64,000 nt of DNA, taken from Winogradskyella sp. (GTDB lineage Bacteria > Bacteroidota > Bacteroidia > Flavobacteriales > Flavobacteriaceae). The notes beneath the pieces are model-generated. The model was not told the DNA's origin. It worked only from the letters and a program-made list of their open reading frames with translations, and ran no database searches. Each line of letters opens with the position of its first letter. Position 1 is the stretch's first letter. The stretch lies in the NCBI RefSeq assembly GCF_013213835.1, contig NZ_JABSSU010000003.1:149137-213136 (forward strand). The letters are read 5' to 3'. This document shows, piece after piece, positions 44,313 through 54,997 of the stretch. Made by a program: the position numbers and the translations under genes.

Positions 44313-44411
44313 AGTTACGTTTTATTAATTTTTTTTTGATGTCACAAAGATATAACCAAAAAATCTGTTTTACAATAGCCTAATTGAGATTTATTAACAT
44401 GTTATTAATAC

Positions 44412-45275
44412 TTAGATATTGTTCGCATGGTAGCCTACGAGTCCATCTATAGGTCTTCTAACAAAGTTTCCAACTTTATAACCAAACTCTTCAGCTACCT
44501 CCTTAATTTCATCTTGAGAGAAATAAGCAATAGAACCTGCAAAGTGCACTGGAATACCAGTTTCTAATTCCTCTTTAAACTGCATGATCATATTCTCAGA
44601 GAATAAACGAATTCCTTTCTTAATAATATCTTTTATATAATCTGAATCTTTATTTAAAAACATAAACTCAGCGTGGTCTGCCAAATATGCACTAGGATTA
44701 GCTTGTTTGTAAAGATTATACTTAATGTAATCAGCATCTAAATTATGTTTATGTTCAAACGCTAAACGAATTGTTTCAGGCATTTTATCAAAGTAGTAAT
44801 CTCTAATTAGCTGTTTACCAAAATAATTACCACTAGCATCGTCCATAAGTGTGTAACCTAAACTGTACACACGTTGATGTAACTCATTACCATCAAAATA
44901 ACTACAGTTAGATCCTGTGCCCAGAATACATACTACAGCCGCTTCGTCGTTGGTGTTAATACACGCTCTAACTGCCGCATAAGTGTCTTCGCGTACCTCA
45001 ACTAAGGCCTTTGGGAAATAATCTTCTAATACAGATTGCAACATGAGCCTTGGCTTTTCAGTACCACAACCAGCACCGTAGAAGTAAACATTAGTTACCT
45101 GATGTGATAGCGCTAATAACTCATCACTTTTCTTAATGGTTTTTCTTAATTTCTTTTCATCAAGAATAGCAGGGTTTAAACCTTTGGTTCTTATCTTATC
45201 CGCTGCCTTTTCGCCATTAGAGTTTATTGCAATCCAATCACATTTTGTTGAACCACCATCAGTAATTAAAATCAT
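44412..45275 (-). CDS. BadF/BadG-type ATPase, probable N-acetylglucosamine kinase
   Basis: A 287-residue ASKHA-fold kinase. Phosphate-binding motif ILITDGGSTKCDWIAI (residues 2-17), the second phosphate loop VCILGTGSNCSYFDG (about 114-128), and the adenosine motif region PVHFAGSIAYFSQ (about 243-255). This family includes N-acetylglucosamine kinases. It lies downstream of gapA in a glycolytic cluster, which supports a role in feeding a phosphorylated sugar into glycolysis. Confidence 0.82.
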   Translation of the reverse strand: MILITDGGSTKCDWIAINSNGEKAADKIRTKGLNPAILDEKKLRKTIKKSDELLALSHQVTNVYFYGAGCGTEKPRLMLQSVLEDYFPKALVEVREDTYAAVRACINTNDEAAVVCILGTGSNCSYFDGNELHQRVYSLGYTLMDDASGNYFGKQLIRDYYFDKMPETIRLAFEHKHNLDADYIKYNLYKQANPSAYLADHAEFMFLNKDSDYIKDIIKKGIRLFSENMIMQFKEELETGIPVHFAGSIAYFSQDEIKEVAEEFGYKVGNFVRRPIDGLVGYHANNI

Positions 45276-45291
45276 AATCGTATGAAGTAAG

Positions 45292-45329
45292 AATAAAATT
45301 CCGCAGCCTATAATGAGACTGCGAAATTT
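45292..45329 (-). terminator. Terminator after gapA
   Basis: On the minus strand a 14-bp stem with two G-U pairs (core CGCAGTCT / AGGCTGCG) and a 6-base loop, then TTTTATT. It lies between gapA and the kinase gene, so transcription of the kinase may be reduced or use its own promoter. Confidence 0.65.
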
Positions 45330-45348
45330 TAAAATTTAAAGATATTTC

Positions 45349-46368
<1,020 letters not shown>

Positions 46369-46383
46369 TTAAGTGTTTTAGTT

Positions 46384-47370
46384 TTATATTGACATTATAT
46401 CTGAAACTCTAAGAAGTTCCATATTTATTTTTGATTTTCCTTTTACAGCTTGATCAAATGGTGTTAAATCCATAACATCATTTTTAAGACCTACCATGTA
46501 GCTGCTTTTACCTTCTAATAAGCTTTCTACTGCTTTAACTCCCATTCTACTTGCTAATACTCTGTCAAAACAAGATGGAGATCCACCACGTTGCATATGA
46601 CCAAGTACAGATACACGCACTTCATACTCAGACATGTTGGCATCAACATAATCCTTTAATTCAAAGACGTTCTTTCCTGTTTTATCTCCTTCTGCAACAA
46701 CCACAATACTAGAAGATTTACCAGATTGCTTACTTCGTCGTAAAGATTCTAATAACCTATCTAACCCTAAATCCTCTTCAGGAATTAAAATTTCCTCAGC
46801 ACCAGCACCAACACCAACATTTAAGGCAATATGACCAACATCTCTACCCATTACTTCAATAAAGAATAAACGGTTATGAGAACTCGCTGTATCTCTAATT
46901 TTATCTATGACATCTACTACTGTATTCATTGCAGTATCATAACCCAATGTATGTGTAGTACCATAAATATCATTATCTATGGTTCCTGGAATACCCATTA
47001 CCGGAAATCCAAACTCTTGATTAAAGATCATTGCCCCAGTAAAACTACCATCACCACCAACAACTACAAAAGCATCTATACCGGCTTTTTTAAGCTGTTC
47101 GTATGCCTTTTCTCTTCCTTCTTTAGTTCTGAATTCTTGAGAACGCGCAGACTTTAAAATTGTTCCTCCTTTATTGATAATACCTTTAACACTACGTGCA
47201 TCCATTTTCTCAAAATCACCTTCTATCATTCCTTGGTAACCTCTATAAATACCGTAACATGCAATATTATGAAACGCACATGTTCTTACTACAGATCTTA
47301 TTGCAGCATTCATACCTGGTGAATCACCACCAGAGGTTAAAACACCTATTTTCTTTATTGTATTTAGCAT
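46384..47370 (-). CDS. pfkA: 6-phosphofructokinase
   Basis: A 328-residue ATP-type phosphofructokinase. Motifs are VLTSGGDSPGMNAAIRS (ATP site, about 10-26), FVVVGGDGSFTGA (about 101-113, with the Gly of ATP-dependent rather than pyrophosphate-dependent enzymes), the catalytic PGTIDNDIYGTTHTLGYDTA (about 128-147) and VEVMGRDVGHIA. It commits fructose 6-phosphate to glycolysis. An inverted repeat at 47447-47469 upstream may control it. Confidence 0.95.
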   Translation of the reverse strand: MLNTIKKIGVLTSGGDSPGMNAAIRSVVRTCAFHNIACYGIYRGYQGMIEGDFEKMDARSVKGIINKGGTILKSARSQEFRTKEGREKAYEQLKKAGIDAFVVVGGDGSFTGAMIFNQEFGFPVMGIPGTIDNDIYGTTHTLGYDTAMNTVVDVIDKIRDTASSHNRLFFIEVMGRDVGHIALNVGVGAGAEEILIPEEDLGLDRLLESLRRSKQSGKSSSIVVVAEGDKTGKNVFELKDYVDANMSEYEVRVSVLGHMQRGGSPSCFDRVLASRMGVKAVESLLEGKSSYMVGLKNDVMDLTPFDQAVKGKSKINMELLRVSDIMSI

Positions 47371-47408
47371 TATCTTTTAATTAATTTATGTAAAATTAAG
47401 AAACAATA

Positions 47409-47469
47409 CACTTAAAAAAGTGACTAAAATCATAAAATAACAGTAGCGAAAACAATTCAAACGTTTTCG
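47409..47469. promoter_or_regulatory. Inverted repeats upstream of pfkA
   Basis: CGAAAAC at 47447-47453 and GTTTTCG at 47463-47469 form a 7-bp inverted repeat with a 9-base spacer. CACTT-aaaaa... AAGTG at 47409-47422 is a shorter one. They lie 39-99 bases before pfkA and could be an operator for the pfkA-gapA genes. Confidence 0.45.
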
Positions 47470-47514
47470 TTAATAAGTATTTTAATAAAATGTATTAATA
47501 CTGAAATTTTAGGT

Positions 47515-50500
47515 CTAGGATTTCGTTTTCTTGGTCTTCATTGTCATATAGTCAGGCAACATTTTTTCTTTGTTTTCTTCCTCTTCCTTAGGGGTTTCTT
47601 CTTGAAGTTTATCTTTTCTGTTTTTACCTGAAAATATAATTTGAATTAACTCTTTAAAGGTATCAAACTCTACACTATATGAAAGTCCCAATCCTTGGGT
47701 GTAACCAATTTCTTCACCAAAGTTCCGAATCGTATTTTCTCGGTTAAAAACCTTAGCTCTCAACGTACCTTCTTCATTAAGTAAGAAGTCTATTTGTACA
47801 TCACCAGTAAAAATGGTTTGTTGTGCTGCACCAAACGGAACACCAACTTTACCGTTTACCAATACTCTATCAGATATTTTAGTTTGCAAAGTAACTCCTA
47901 CTCTACTGTTGGTTTGCAAATCTGGTGTGTTTTGACCAATCTCAACGTCAAGTCCAACATTAAGATTTTCATTATCACTTCCTAATAAGTTGTTTACTAT
48001 TCCACTCAGTCTCTCTGCAATTGTACCTGACACATTTATATCATTAAACCCACTTGCAAAAGAACCTGTAGCCAAAAATATTAGTGCTTGATTGTCTTTT
48101 TCATCCTTGTTAGACAATCTATAATCCAACTCAGATTTAATAGTAGAATTTACAGAAGGAAACCTAAAATCAAACTCAGGATCTGGTTGCTCTAATTGTC
48201 CGGTTAAATAAATTTCAACCTCAACAGGGATAGTTTGACTTATAGGATTATCTAATAATACAGATGGATTTGCAGTTCCCTTATAAACAGCTTTTAAATC
48301 TATAGCTGCTTTAAGAGGTTCTCCTTCCCAAACTATAGTACCACCAGGTTCTACATCGAAACGCTTTTCAACCAAACCTCTATATTTAAAGTTATAAATA
48401 CCTTGAAATACAGCAAAATCTCCCCACATATTAAAGGTTCCATTGGTATTAATCAAAAAGTTCAGGTTACCTTCACCACTGCCTTTAATAGTACTTCCGG
48501 ATTCTTTATCTATGACAATTTCAATAGTTGCATCTTGTGTCACTTCTAAATCAAAATCTAACACTAATCCACTCACAGATATCTGTTCTTCAATAGCACC
48601 ATTTATTCGGGCAGCTTTTTCTTCTGGTGTTATAAAATGGATATAAGAATTGTCACCGAAACTTTCAGAATCATTTAACGGAATGTAAAATTCCGTGCCC
48701 GACTCAGTTCTACCATTATTTACTTCAATGACTAATTTATCTGTTGGACCTTTTATTTCTGCTGAACCCGAAATAAATCCTGTACCATAGTACAATTCAT
48801 CTTCAGACTCTTCAGTATTTAAGACCAATAAACGATCTGTTGACAAGTCTAGTCCCAACTCCCAATCTGAGAAATTATTATGTTGAATAAAACCATTGAG
48901 ATAGCCTTGTGAGAAATACTTAGAGTCTGTCATAGCAACATTATTAAAAATAAATTGCTGCTCTTTTAAGGTCACTTTAGAATCAAAATCAAAACCGTAG
49001 TCTACATTAAGATAAGGTATAGAAAGACCTGCTCTATCCATAAGCAATTGTCCGTCTATACTAGGTTTATTTAGATTACCTGTAACCCTAGCATCACCTG
49101 AGACTAATCCTCTAATATTACTAATAACACCTTCACCTAGCGGATTTAGAGGATCTAGAAGAAACTCGTCAAAAGCTACATCTACATTAATAGTAGGGTT
49201 TCTCTCTTGTACATCAATACTGCCTTTAGCTAAAAAGGATGTCAAATTATCATTAATTAAAGAAACGTCAACATTGTAATTAGTCAAGGAATTATCACCT
49301 TGCACTTTTGCAGATAAGTCTCCTAAGTCATAATCATTTACAAAAAGGCTACTTACTTTAATATCGGATTTAGGTAAATAAACACCATCATTTTGCGTGA
49401 TATTGACTTTGCCATCAACAACACCTTTTAAAGCCAAACTATCTATTTTAGGTGTAATTTTCACCAACTCGACATCCTTAAAACCAACGGTGACATTCTT
49501 ATTAATGGAATCTTTGATATTACCAGACAGAACAATTTCTTCATCGCCTTGACTTGCCTTAATAGGAAAAATATCAAATGATTTAAACTTTCTGTCAAAA
49601 ACCACCTTGTTAAGTGTATCCTTTTGCGAATTAATAAGCCATTGGAATCCTTTAAAGTTTAAATCAGATTTCTTAAAGCCTAATACCGATTTGTTGGCTT
49701 CATTTATGGTATAATACATATTGAGATTATAATCATCTCTGTTCTTTTTACCACCTTTAAATTCTGACTTAATTAATAAAGTATCTCTTTTAGTTACATT
49801 GACTAAAGTAAAATTGGATGCGTCATATATCCCTGTACTTAAACTGTCAATTTCTATGAAGGTATTATATAGCCGATTGCTATTATCAACCTCTACTAAT
49901 AAATCGTTTGCAAAATATTTTTGGTACTTGATTTCTGGTGAATTAAAGGTCAACCTAAAAGCCTCTGCTTCAGTTTCAATTCTTCCTTCTATAAATGTAT
50001 CTTTAGATAAGGTTAAGTCTTTGAATAATACTGCAGCTATTTTAGAATAAATATTAAACTTAAAATTGAGATATTGTCCTTCTTCTAAATCATTTGGAAC
50101 ATAATTGGTGTAGATACTTCCGATAGAATTTTCAACAAGCTTTAATATTTCTTTTACCTTGTACTTCCCTGTGATATTACCACTAATAATATCTGGAGAG
50201 TTAACTGTAATAGTACGTTCATCACCTTTAAAAGAGGACACGATATCAAAATCTGTAAATCGATATTTACTATCTTGATTTTTATAAGTCGTATTTTTGA
50301 TTCTTATGGCACCAGTTGCAGTATCATAATCTGACCCTGTCGCAGAAATATTCACTAAGCCTCTAAATTCTGAAATACTATCTCGTTCTACAAAATTAAG
50401 TACATTTAAATCTGCGTAACCTACATTAGCTCTAAAGTCATACTTCTTTTGTTCTTGAGAATAATCAATTAAACCATCAAAATCTAATTGAAGATTGGGA

Positions 50501-51918
50501 TCGTTCGCATTTAGTTTACCATTAAAAATTTTATTCCCCAAATTCCCATAAACATTAACACCTATGTATGTATAGTTATTGTATACTAGGCTATATACAT
50601 CACCTTTAATATCAGTTTTAAGATTATCTAAAACAAATCCTTTTCCATCGACATCTAAATTTGCTGAAACATATTTAGCTTTAGGATCATTGACCATTGC
50701 ACCAATATCAAATTCTTCAAAAATGATTTTACCTATATAACTTGCATTATCAATATCGTCAAAATCTGTGATTTCTAAATTAGACTTTACTAGACCCAAG
50801 TCTGTATTAATATTAATATCTGCATCTATCTGTTTGGAGGTTATTAAAGAATTACCATTAATTCTAAAATTTCCAACTTTAGATAATACTGTTGGTATTG
50901 AGTTTCCTAAGATCTTAGGCAGAAGTGCTGTTAAATCATAGTAATTCGAGGCTAAATTTTTAAAGTCGCCTTCTATAGCGAAGTCTTCGTCATCTTTTTT
51001 AAACAAATTTCTAAACTTAATATCACCAATAATTCGTGTATTTCTAGTGGTACTAACCTTTAGATTCTTAGCGTATAAGTCATTTAGTGTTCCGGATAAA
51101 TCAGTATCTAGACTTGCAATTTGATTAACACCAAACTCATCAAAAAATGCATTCAATTCTGTTAGTGAAATCTTGGAATCCTTAAAATTTGCTGTAACCT
51201 CAACTTTATCAGTAAAGTCTTTTAAGTCTTCACGCTTATAATCAAATCGTAAGTTTCCCGTAAGCTCCGAATCTTTAGTTTCAATTTTTAACCCGTTAAA
51301 ATTCATGTGAGATAGTGTATACTCAAAATTTGCCATAAGATTATCTACGACAACTCCTCTACTATCTCTAAAACTAAATGTATTTATTCTTGTACTAACA
51401 TCAGGACCACTTATCAAAAAGTCCGTTGTGTTAGCATTTAATTGTGACAGTTTGAAAATCTGAGGATTTTCGAGATTTTCATCTATCAACTGAAAAACTC
51501 CTTCTTCGATAGACATATCACTCGATGAAAACAAAAACTTACTTGGACCAACTCTAGGATTATCATCCTCAAACTTTTCTACAAAAACATCTAAATTTGT
51601 ATCATTTTCATCTTCATAGGTTTTTAGATTGAAAAACAAATTTTGAATATCTATATCGCCAAGATTGAATTTACTGTTATATAAATTCCTAAAACTTATA
51701 ATTGAACTATTGAGTTCACCAATGCTAATTAAGGTATCCTTCTTATGATCTCTAATAAGAATTTCCTTAAGTTCAATATCACCATTAAGCTGAAGACCAA
51801 CTTTGCCAATAGTAATATCTGTTTTAAAATCATCATTAACTGTTTTGGTAGCGTATTTGCCAAGTTTAGTTTGAACAGCTGGAATACCAAGTATCAAAAA
51901 CACAATGAAAAATAACAA
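47515..51918 (-). CDS. TamB-like translocation/assembly protein
   Basis: About 1467 residues. An N-terminal membrane anchor (LFFIVFLILGIPAVQTKLG) is followed by long repetitive beta strands (AsmA/TamB type, e.g. VSATGSDYDTATGAIRIKN) and a C-terminal TamB domain (about 1000-1440: NTNGTFNMWGDFAVFQGIYN; QALIFLATGSFASG; GYTQGLGLSYSVEFDTFKEL). TamB-type proteins bridge the inner and outer membranes and help lipid transport or outer-membrane protein assembly. No ATG is available: the frame runs upstream of the TTG at 51918 as a basic-hydrophobic segment (KVLKILGKIAGIILL) to a stop at about 51980, so the true start is unclear. Confidence 0.85.
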   Translation of the reverse strand: MLFFIVFLILGIPAVQTKLGKYATKTVNDDFKTDITIGKVGLQLNGDIELKEILIRDHKKDTLISIGELNSSIISFRNLYNSKFNLGDIDIQNLFFNLKTYEDENDTNLDVFVEKFEDDNPRVGPSKFLFSSSDMSIEEGVFQLIDENLENPQIFKLSQLNANTTDFLISGPDVSTRINTFSFRDSRGVVVDNLMANFEYTLSHMNFNGLKIETKDSELTGNLRFDYKREDLKDFTDKVEVTANFKDSKISLTELNAFFDEFGVNQIASLDTDLSGTLNDLYAKNLKVSTTRNTRIIGDIKFRNLFKKDDEDFAIEGDFKNLASNYYDLTALLPKILGNSIPTVLSKVGNFRINGNSLITSKQIDADININTDLGLVKSNLEITDFDDIDNASYIGKIIFEEFDIGAMVNDPKAKYVSANLDVDGKGFVLDNLKTDIKGDVYSLVYNNYTYIGVNVYGNLGNKIFNGKLNANDPNLQLDFDGLIDYSQEQKKYDFRANVGYADLNVLNFVERDSISEFRGLVNISATGSDYDTATGAIRIKNTTYKNQDSKYRFTDFDIVSSFKGDERTITVNSPDIISGNITGKYKVKEILKLVENSIGSIYTNYVPNDLEEGQYLNFKFNIYSKIAAVLFKDLTLSKDTFIEGRIETEAEAFRLTFNSPEIKYQKYFANDLLVEVDNSNRLYNTFIEIDSLSTGIYDASNFTLVNVTKRDTLLIKSEFKGGKKNRDDYNLNMYYTINEANKSVLGFKKSDLNFKGFQWLINSQKDTLNKVVFDRKFKSFDIFPIKASQGDEEIVLSGNIKDSINKNVTVGFKDVELVKITPKIDSLALKGVVDGKVNITQNDGVYLPKSDIKVSSLFVNDYDLGDLSAKVQGDNSLTNYNVDVSLINDNLTSFLAKGSIDVQERNPTINVDVAFDEFLLDPLNPLGEGVISNIRGLVSGDARVTGNLNKPSIDGQLLMDRAGLSIPYLNVDYGFDFDSKVTLKEQQFIFNNVAMTDSKYFSQGYLNGFIQHNNFSDWELGLDLSTDRLLVLNTEESEDELYYGTGFISGSAEIKGPTDKLVIEVNNGRTESGTEFYIPLNDSESFGDNSYIHFITPEEKAARINGAIEEQISVSGLVLDFDLEVTQDATIEIVIDKESGSTIKGSGEGNLNFLINTNGTFNMWGDFAVFQGIYNFKYRGLVEKRFDVEPGGTIVWEGEPLKAAIDLKAVYKGTANPSVLLDNPISQTIPVEVEIYLTGQLEQPDPEFDFRFPSVNSTIKSELDYRLSNKDEKDNQALIFLATGSFASGFNDINVSGTIAERLSGIVNNLLGSDNENLNVGLDVEIGQNTPDLQTNSRVGVTLQTKISDRVLVNGKVGVPFGAAQQTIFTGDVQIDFLLNEEGTLRAKVFNRENTIRNFGEEIGYTQGLGLSYSVEFDTFKELIQIIFSGKNRKDKLQEETPKEEEENKEKMLPDYMTMKTKKTKS

Positions 51919-52085
51919 CAGGATAATCCCTGCTATTTTACCTAATATTTTTAGTACTTTTTTGATAAGCCTTTACTTATATGATTGATGAAAAATTCAT
52001 GTACTTTTGTCCTTTAATTACGTCTGTGACGCGATTTTGGACTATAGCTGTAAAATTAACAATTATTGTGCCTTAATTCTTAAAT

Positions 52086-53108
52086 ATGGAAAAAGAAAAA
52101 ATTTACATTATTGGTATAGAATCTTCTTGCGATGACACCTCTGCAGCTGTACTTTGTAACGATAAAATTTTGAGCAATGTTGTGGCTGACCAAAAAATTC
52201 ATGCAGAATATGGTGGTGTTGTACCAGAATTGGCTTCTAGAGCGCATCAACAGAATATTGTTCCGGTTGTAGACCAAGCTCTAAAAAAGGCAAATATTAA
52301 TAAAGAACAACTCAGTGCTATTGCCTTTACAAGAGGTCCAGGCTTAATGGGTTCTTTATTGGTTGGCACATCATTTGCCAAATCTTTAGCCTATGGATTA
52401 GATATACCTTTAATTGACGTGAATCATATGCAAGCGCACATATTAGCGCACTTTATAGAAGAAGAAAACTACAGCAAACCACCTTTTCCTTTTTTAGCAA
52501 TGACCATTTCTGGTGGACATACTCAAATTGTTAAGGTTACCGATCATTTTAATATGCAAGTATTGGGTGAAACCATAGATGATGCTGTTGGTGAAGCTTA
52601 TGACAAAAGTGGAAAAGTTTTAGGACTTGGTTATCCTGCAGGTCCTGAAATTGATAGACGTGCTCAATTAGGAAATCCGAAAGCTTATAAATTTACAAAG
52701 CCAAAAGTAGATGGTTTAAATTTTAGCTTTTCAGGGTTGAAAACAGCCATATTATATTTTGTTCAACGTGAAACTAAGGCGAATCCAAACTTTGTAAAAG
52801 AAAACCTCAACGATATTTGTGCTTCAATACAATATACAATTATCGGTATTTTAATGGATAAACTAAAACTGGCAGTAAAACAAACCGGAATAAAACATAT
52901 TGCAATTGGTGGTGGCGTTTCTGCAAATTCTGGCATAAGAAAAGCGCTTAAAGATGCTGAACATAAATTTGGTTGGACCACATACATACCTAAATTTGAA
53001 TACACTACAGACAATGCCGCAATGATTGCCATAGTTGGTTATTTAAAATATTTGAAGAAAGATTTCTCTGATTTTGATGTAATGGCAACAGCTCGATTAA
53101 AGATTTAG
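52086..53108 (+). CDS. tsaD: tRNA threonylcarbamoyladenosine synthase subunit TsaD
   Basis: A 340-residue ASKHA-fold protein that transfers threonylcarbamoyl to A37 of ANN-decoding tRNAs together with TsaB and TsaE. The N-terminus has GIESSCDDTSAAVL, the iron-binding HMQAHIL is at about residues 115-121, then GEAYDKSGKVLGLGYPAGP, GGGVSANSGIR and TDNAAMIAI near the C-terminus. It is divergent from tamB, as is common in Bacteroidota. Length is normal. Confidence 0.96.
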   Translation: MEKEKIYIIGIESSCDDTSAAVLCNDKILSNVVADQKIHAEYGGVVPELASRAHQQNIVPVVDQALKKANINKEQLSAIAFTRGPGLMGSLLVGTSFAKSLAYGLDIPLIDVNHMQAHILAHFIEEENYSKPPFPFLAMTISGGHTQIVKVTDHFNMQVLGETIDDAVGEAYDKSGKVLGLGYPAGPEIDRRAQLGNPKAYKFTKPKVDGLNFSFSGLKTAILYFVQRETKANPNFVKENLNDICASIQYTIIGILMDKLKLAVKQTGIKHIAIGGGVSANSGIRKALKDAEHKFGWTTYIPKFEYTTDNAAMIAIVGYLKYLKKDFSDFDVMATARLKI

Positions 53109-53109
53109 A

Positions 53110-53565
53110 ATGCTAACTTTTATTTCTAAATCATACCAAATTTTCTGGATAGTTGCAGGATTTCTTGTTATTTCTAGTATCGTACTATCAAATTATGATT
53201 TTACCTTTGATATTAATGTTCATGACACCTACTTTGTGATTCATTATGCACATCTGCTTCTATTTTTAGCAATTATCTATGCTGCCTATGGTGTCATTTA
53301 TTGTGTAATAAAAATGCTTAAACTAGAATTACTTAAACTAGTAAGACGTTTTCATATGATAACAACAGTACTGATAGTTCCTTTAGACTACTCTATTCGT
53401 TTGTTAATAGATTACTTTACGACACCCAGTTGGCCATTATCTGATAATTCTGGTTTGAAAGATATAATAACAATGGTACTAATTGCACTCTTCCTTTTTG
53501 CACAATTAGTGTTTATAATTGACCTAATCTTTGCTCTATTTAGAAAGTATATCATTAAAACATGA
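53110..53565 (+). CDS. Four-helix membrane protein with cytochrome-oxidase-like motif
   Basis: A 151-residue membrane protein with about four helices (near 10-27, 44-66, 86-102, 121-142). Between helices 1 and 2 it has DINVHDTYFVIHYAHLLLFL. This resembles helix X of haem-copper oxidase subunit I, where HDTYYVVAHFHYV carries a Mg site and haem ligands; the spacing of the following His differs by one. It is far too short to be an oxidase subunit. It begins one base after tsaD, so it is probably co-transcribed. Function unknown. Confidence 0.65.
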   Translation: MLTFISKSYQIFWIVAGFLVISSIVLSNYDFTFDINVHDTYFVIHYAHLLLFLAIIYAAYGVIYCVIKMLKLELLKLVRRFHMITTVLIVPLDYSIRLLIDYFTTPSWPLSDNSGLKDIITMVLIALFLFAQLVFIIDLIFALFRKYIIKT

Positions 53566-53660
53566 ATTGTTAAAACATCTGTTGATAAGCTAAATACAAT
53601 TTCCTAGATGACATTTTAAAATTTAGTTGCTTTGTTATACAAATCAATTTATATAAAAAA

Positions 53661-54287
53661 ATGAGATTGCTATTCATCACCTTACTTATTATTCCTTGTT
53701 TTAGTTTAGCACAAGAATCTTTAGAAAAAGAAATAGATTCTATTAATACCGAAGAACAGGCCAAGTCTTATATTAAAGAGCACAAAGCTGCTAAAGGAAA
53801 GTTCTATGTTTTCAATAAACAAAAACATAAGACACGATTAGCTAGTGATTTGTTCAAACTCTCTAAAGGTGGCACTAAGGTTGTAAAGACTGAATTCAAG
53901 AAAACCTATTATAAAATCATAGATAAAGAAAAAGTGACCCATTATAGAGCTAGTTATATCTTTTTTGATGGTTCAAAACTTTCAAAAGAAGAGATTGATG
54001 CTAAACGTAGAAAAATTATTTCGCAATATCAACAAGGCTATAAATTTAGTAGACTTGCTGAGATTAATTCTATGGACATCAATGCTAAACGTGGTGGAGA
54101 TTTAGGCTGGTTTCCTGAAGGCGAAATGCATCCAGAATTTGAAGAAGCTCTGCTAGAACATGATAATGGCGATATCTTTACCTTAGATATTGAAGAAAAG
54201 AAATGGCATTATGTTATCCTAAAAACTCACGACGCTAAGGATATTGAAGAAATAAAAGTTCTTAAACTTTCAGAAACGAATAATTAA
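53661..54287 (+). CDS. Parvulin-type peptidylprolyl isomerase
   Basis: A 208-residue exported protein. The signal peptide is MRLLFITLLIIPCFSLAQ. The C-terminal parvulin domain (about 95-190) has RASYIFFDGSKLSKEEIDAK, the substrate-pocket segments FSRLAEINSMDINAKRGGDL and GWFPEGEMHPEFEEALL, and WHYVILKTHDAK. It would help fold outer-membrane or periplasmic proteins. Its stop overlaps the rsmE start by one base (TAATG), so they are coupled. Confidence 0.85.
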   Translation: MRLLFITLLIIPCFSLAQESLEKEIDSINTEEQAKSYIKEHKAAKGKFYVFNKQKHKTRLASDLFKLSKGGTKVVKTEFKKTYYKIIDKEKVTHYRASYIFFDGSKLSKEEIDAKRRKIISQYQQGYKFSRLAEINSMDINAKRGGDLGWFPEGEMHPEFEEALLEHDNGDIFTLDIEEKKWHYVILKTHDAKDIEEIKVLKLSETNN

Positions 54288-54997
54288 TGCAGTTATTTTT
54301 CAATCCCAACATATCTGATAGTGACACTTCTTTTAGTTTTGATAAGGACGAAAGTCGACATATAGTAAAGGTGCTCAGAAAGAAAGTTGGTGATACGCTT
54401 TACATCACAAATGGAAAGGGTTATTTGTTTGAAGCAGAACTAACACTTTCAGATTTAAAGCATTGTTCGGTTACGATTACATCAGCAAGTTTCCATAACA
54501 AAAGACCATTTAAACTTCATCTTGCGGTAGCTCCTACAAAAATGAATGATCGTTATGAGTGGTTTTTAGAAAAAGCTACTGAAATTGGTATTGATGAGAT
54601 TACACCAATTATATGTGATAATAGCGAACGAAAAGTGGTAAAGTTAGAACGGTTTGAAAAGATTTTGCAATCAGCGATGAAACAGTCCTTACAGTATTAC
54701 TTGCCAAAACTCAACGAACCTTTAAGTTTTAAAGCCTTTATAGAGACCTATAATACATCACAAAAATTTATTGCGCATTGTGAAGAAACAGACAAAAAAT
54801 CGCTTAAAACAGAAATAAAAACTAAAGAAGATTGTCTAATTTTAATTGGTCCTGAAGGTGACTTTAGCGTTAAAGAAATTACAATGGCTTTGCAACACAA
54901 TTTTATTCCTGTAACTTTGGGTAATACGCGATTAAGAACAGAAACTGCTGCCATTGTGGCTTGCCATTCAGTTCAATTTATAAATGAAGGATTATAA
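54287..54997 (+). CDS. rsmE: 16S rRNA (uracil1498-N3)-methyltransferase
   Basis: A 236-residue SPOUT methyltransferase. N-terminal RNA-binding part (MQLFFNPNISDSDTSFSFDK; ESRHIVKVLRKKVGD). SPOUT motifs LILIGPEGDFSVKE (about 184-197) and PVTLGNTRLRTETAAIVA (about 206-223) form the knotted SAM site. It methylates N3 of U1498 in 16S rRNA. It is translationally coupled to the parvulin gene and ends 5 bases over the convergent DUF1223 gene. Confidence 0.94.
   Translation: MQLFFNPNISDSDTSFSFDKDESRHIVKVLRKKVGDTLYITNGKGYLFEAELTLSDLKHCSVTITSASFHNKRPFKLHLAVAPTKMNDRYEWFLEKATEIGIDEITPIICDNSERKVVKLERFEKILQSAMKQSLQYYLPKLNEPLSFKAFIETYNTSQKFIAHCEETDKKSLKTEIKTKEDCLILIGPEGDFSVKEITMALQHNFIPVTLGNTRLRTETAAIVACHSVQFINEGL

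Noticed and set aside
48443..48646. Antisense open frames opposite tamB (also 47794-47985 and 49799-50050)
   Set aside because: They are shadows of the long coding frame, without recognisable domains or start signals.
53110..53565. True cytochrome oxidase subunit
   Set aside because: Only one helix-X-like motif is present in 151 residues; the other haem and copper ligands are missing.
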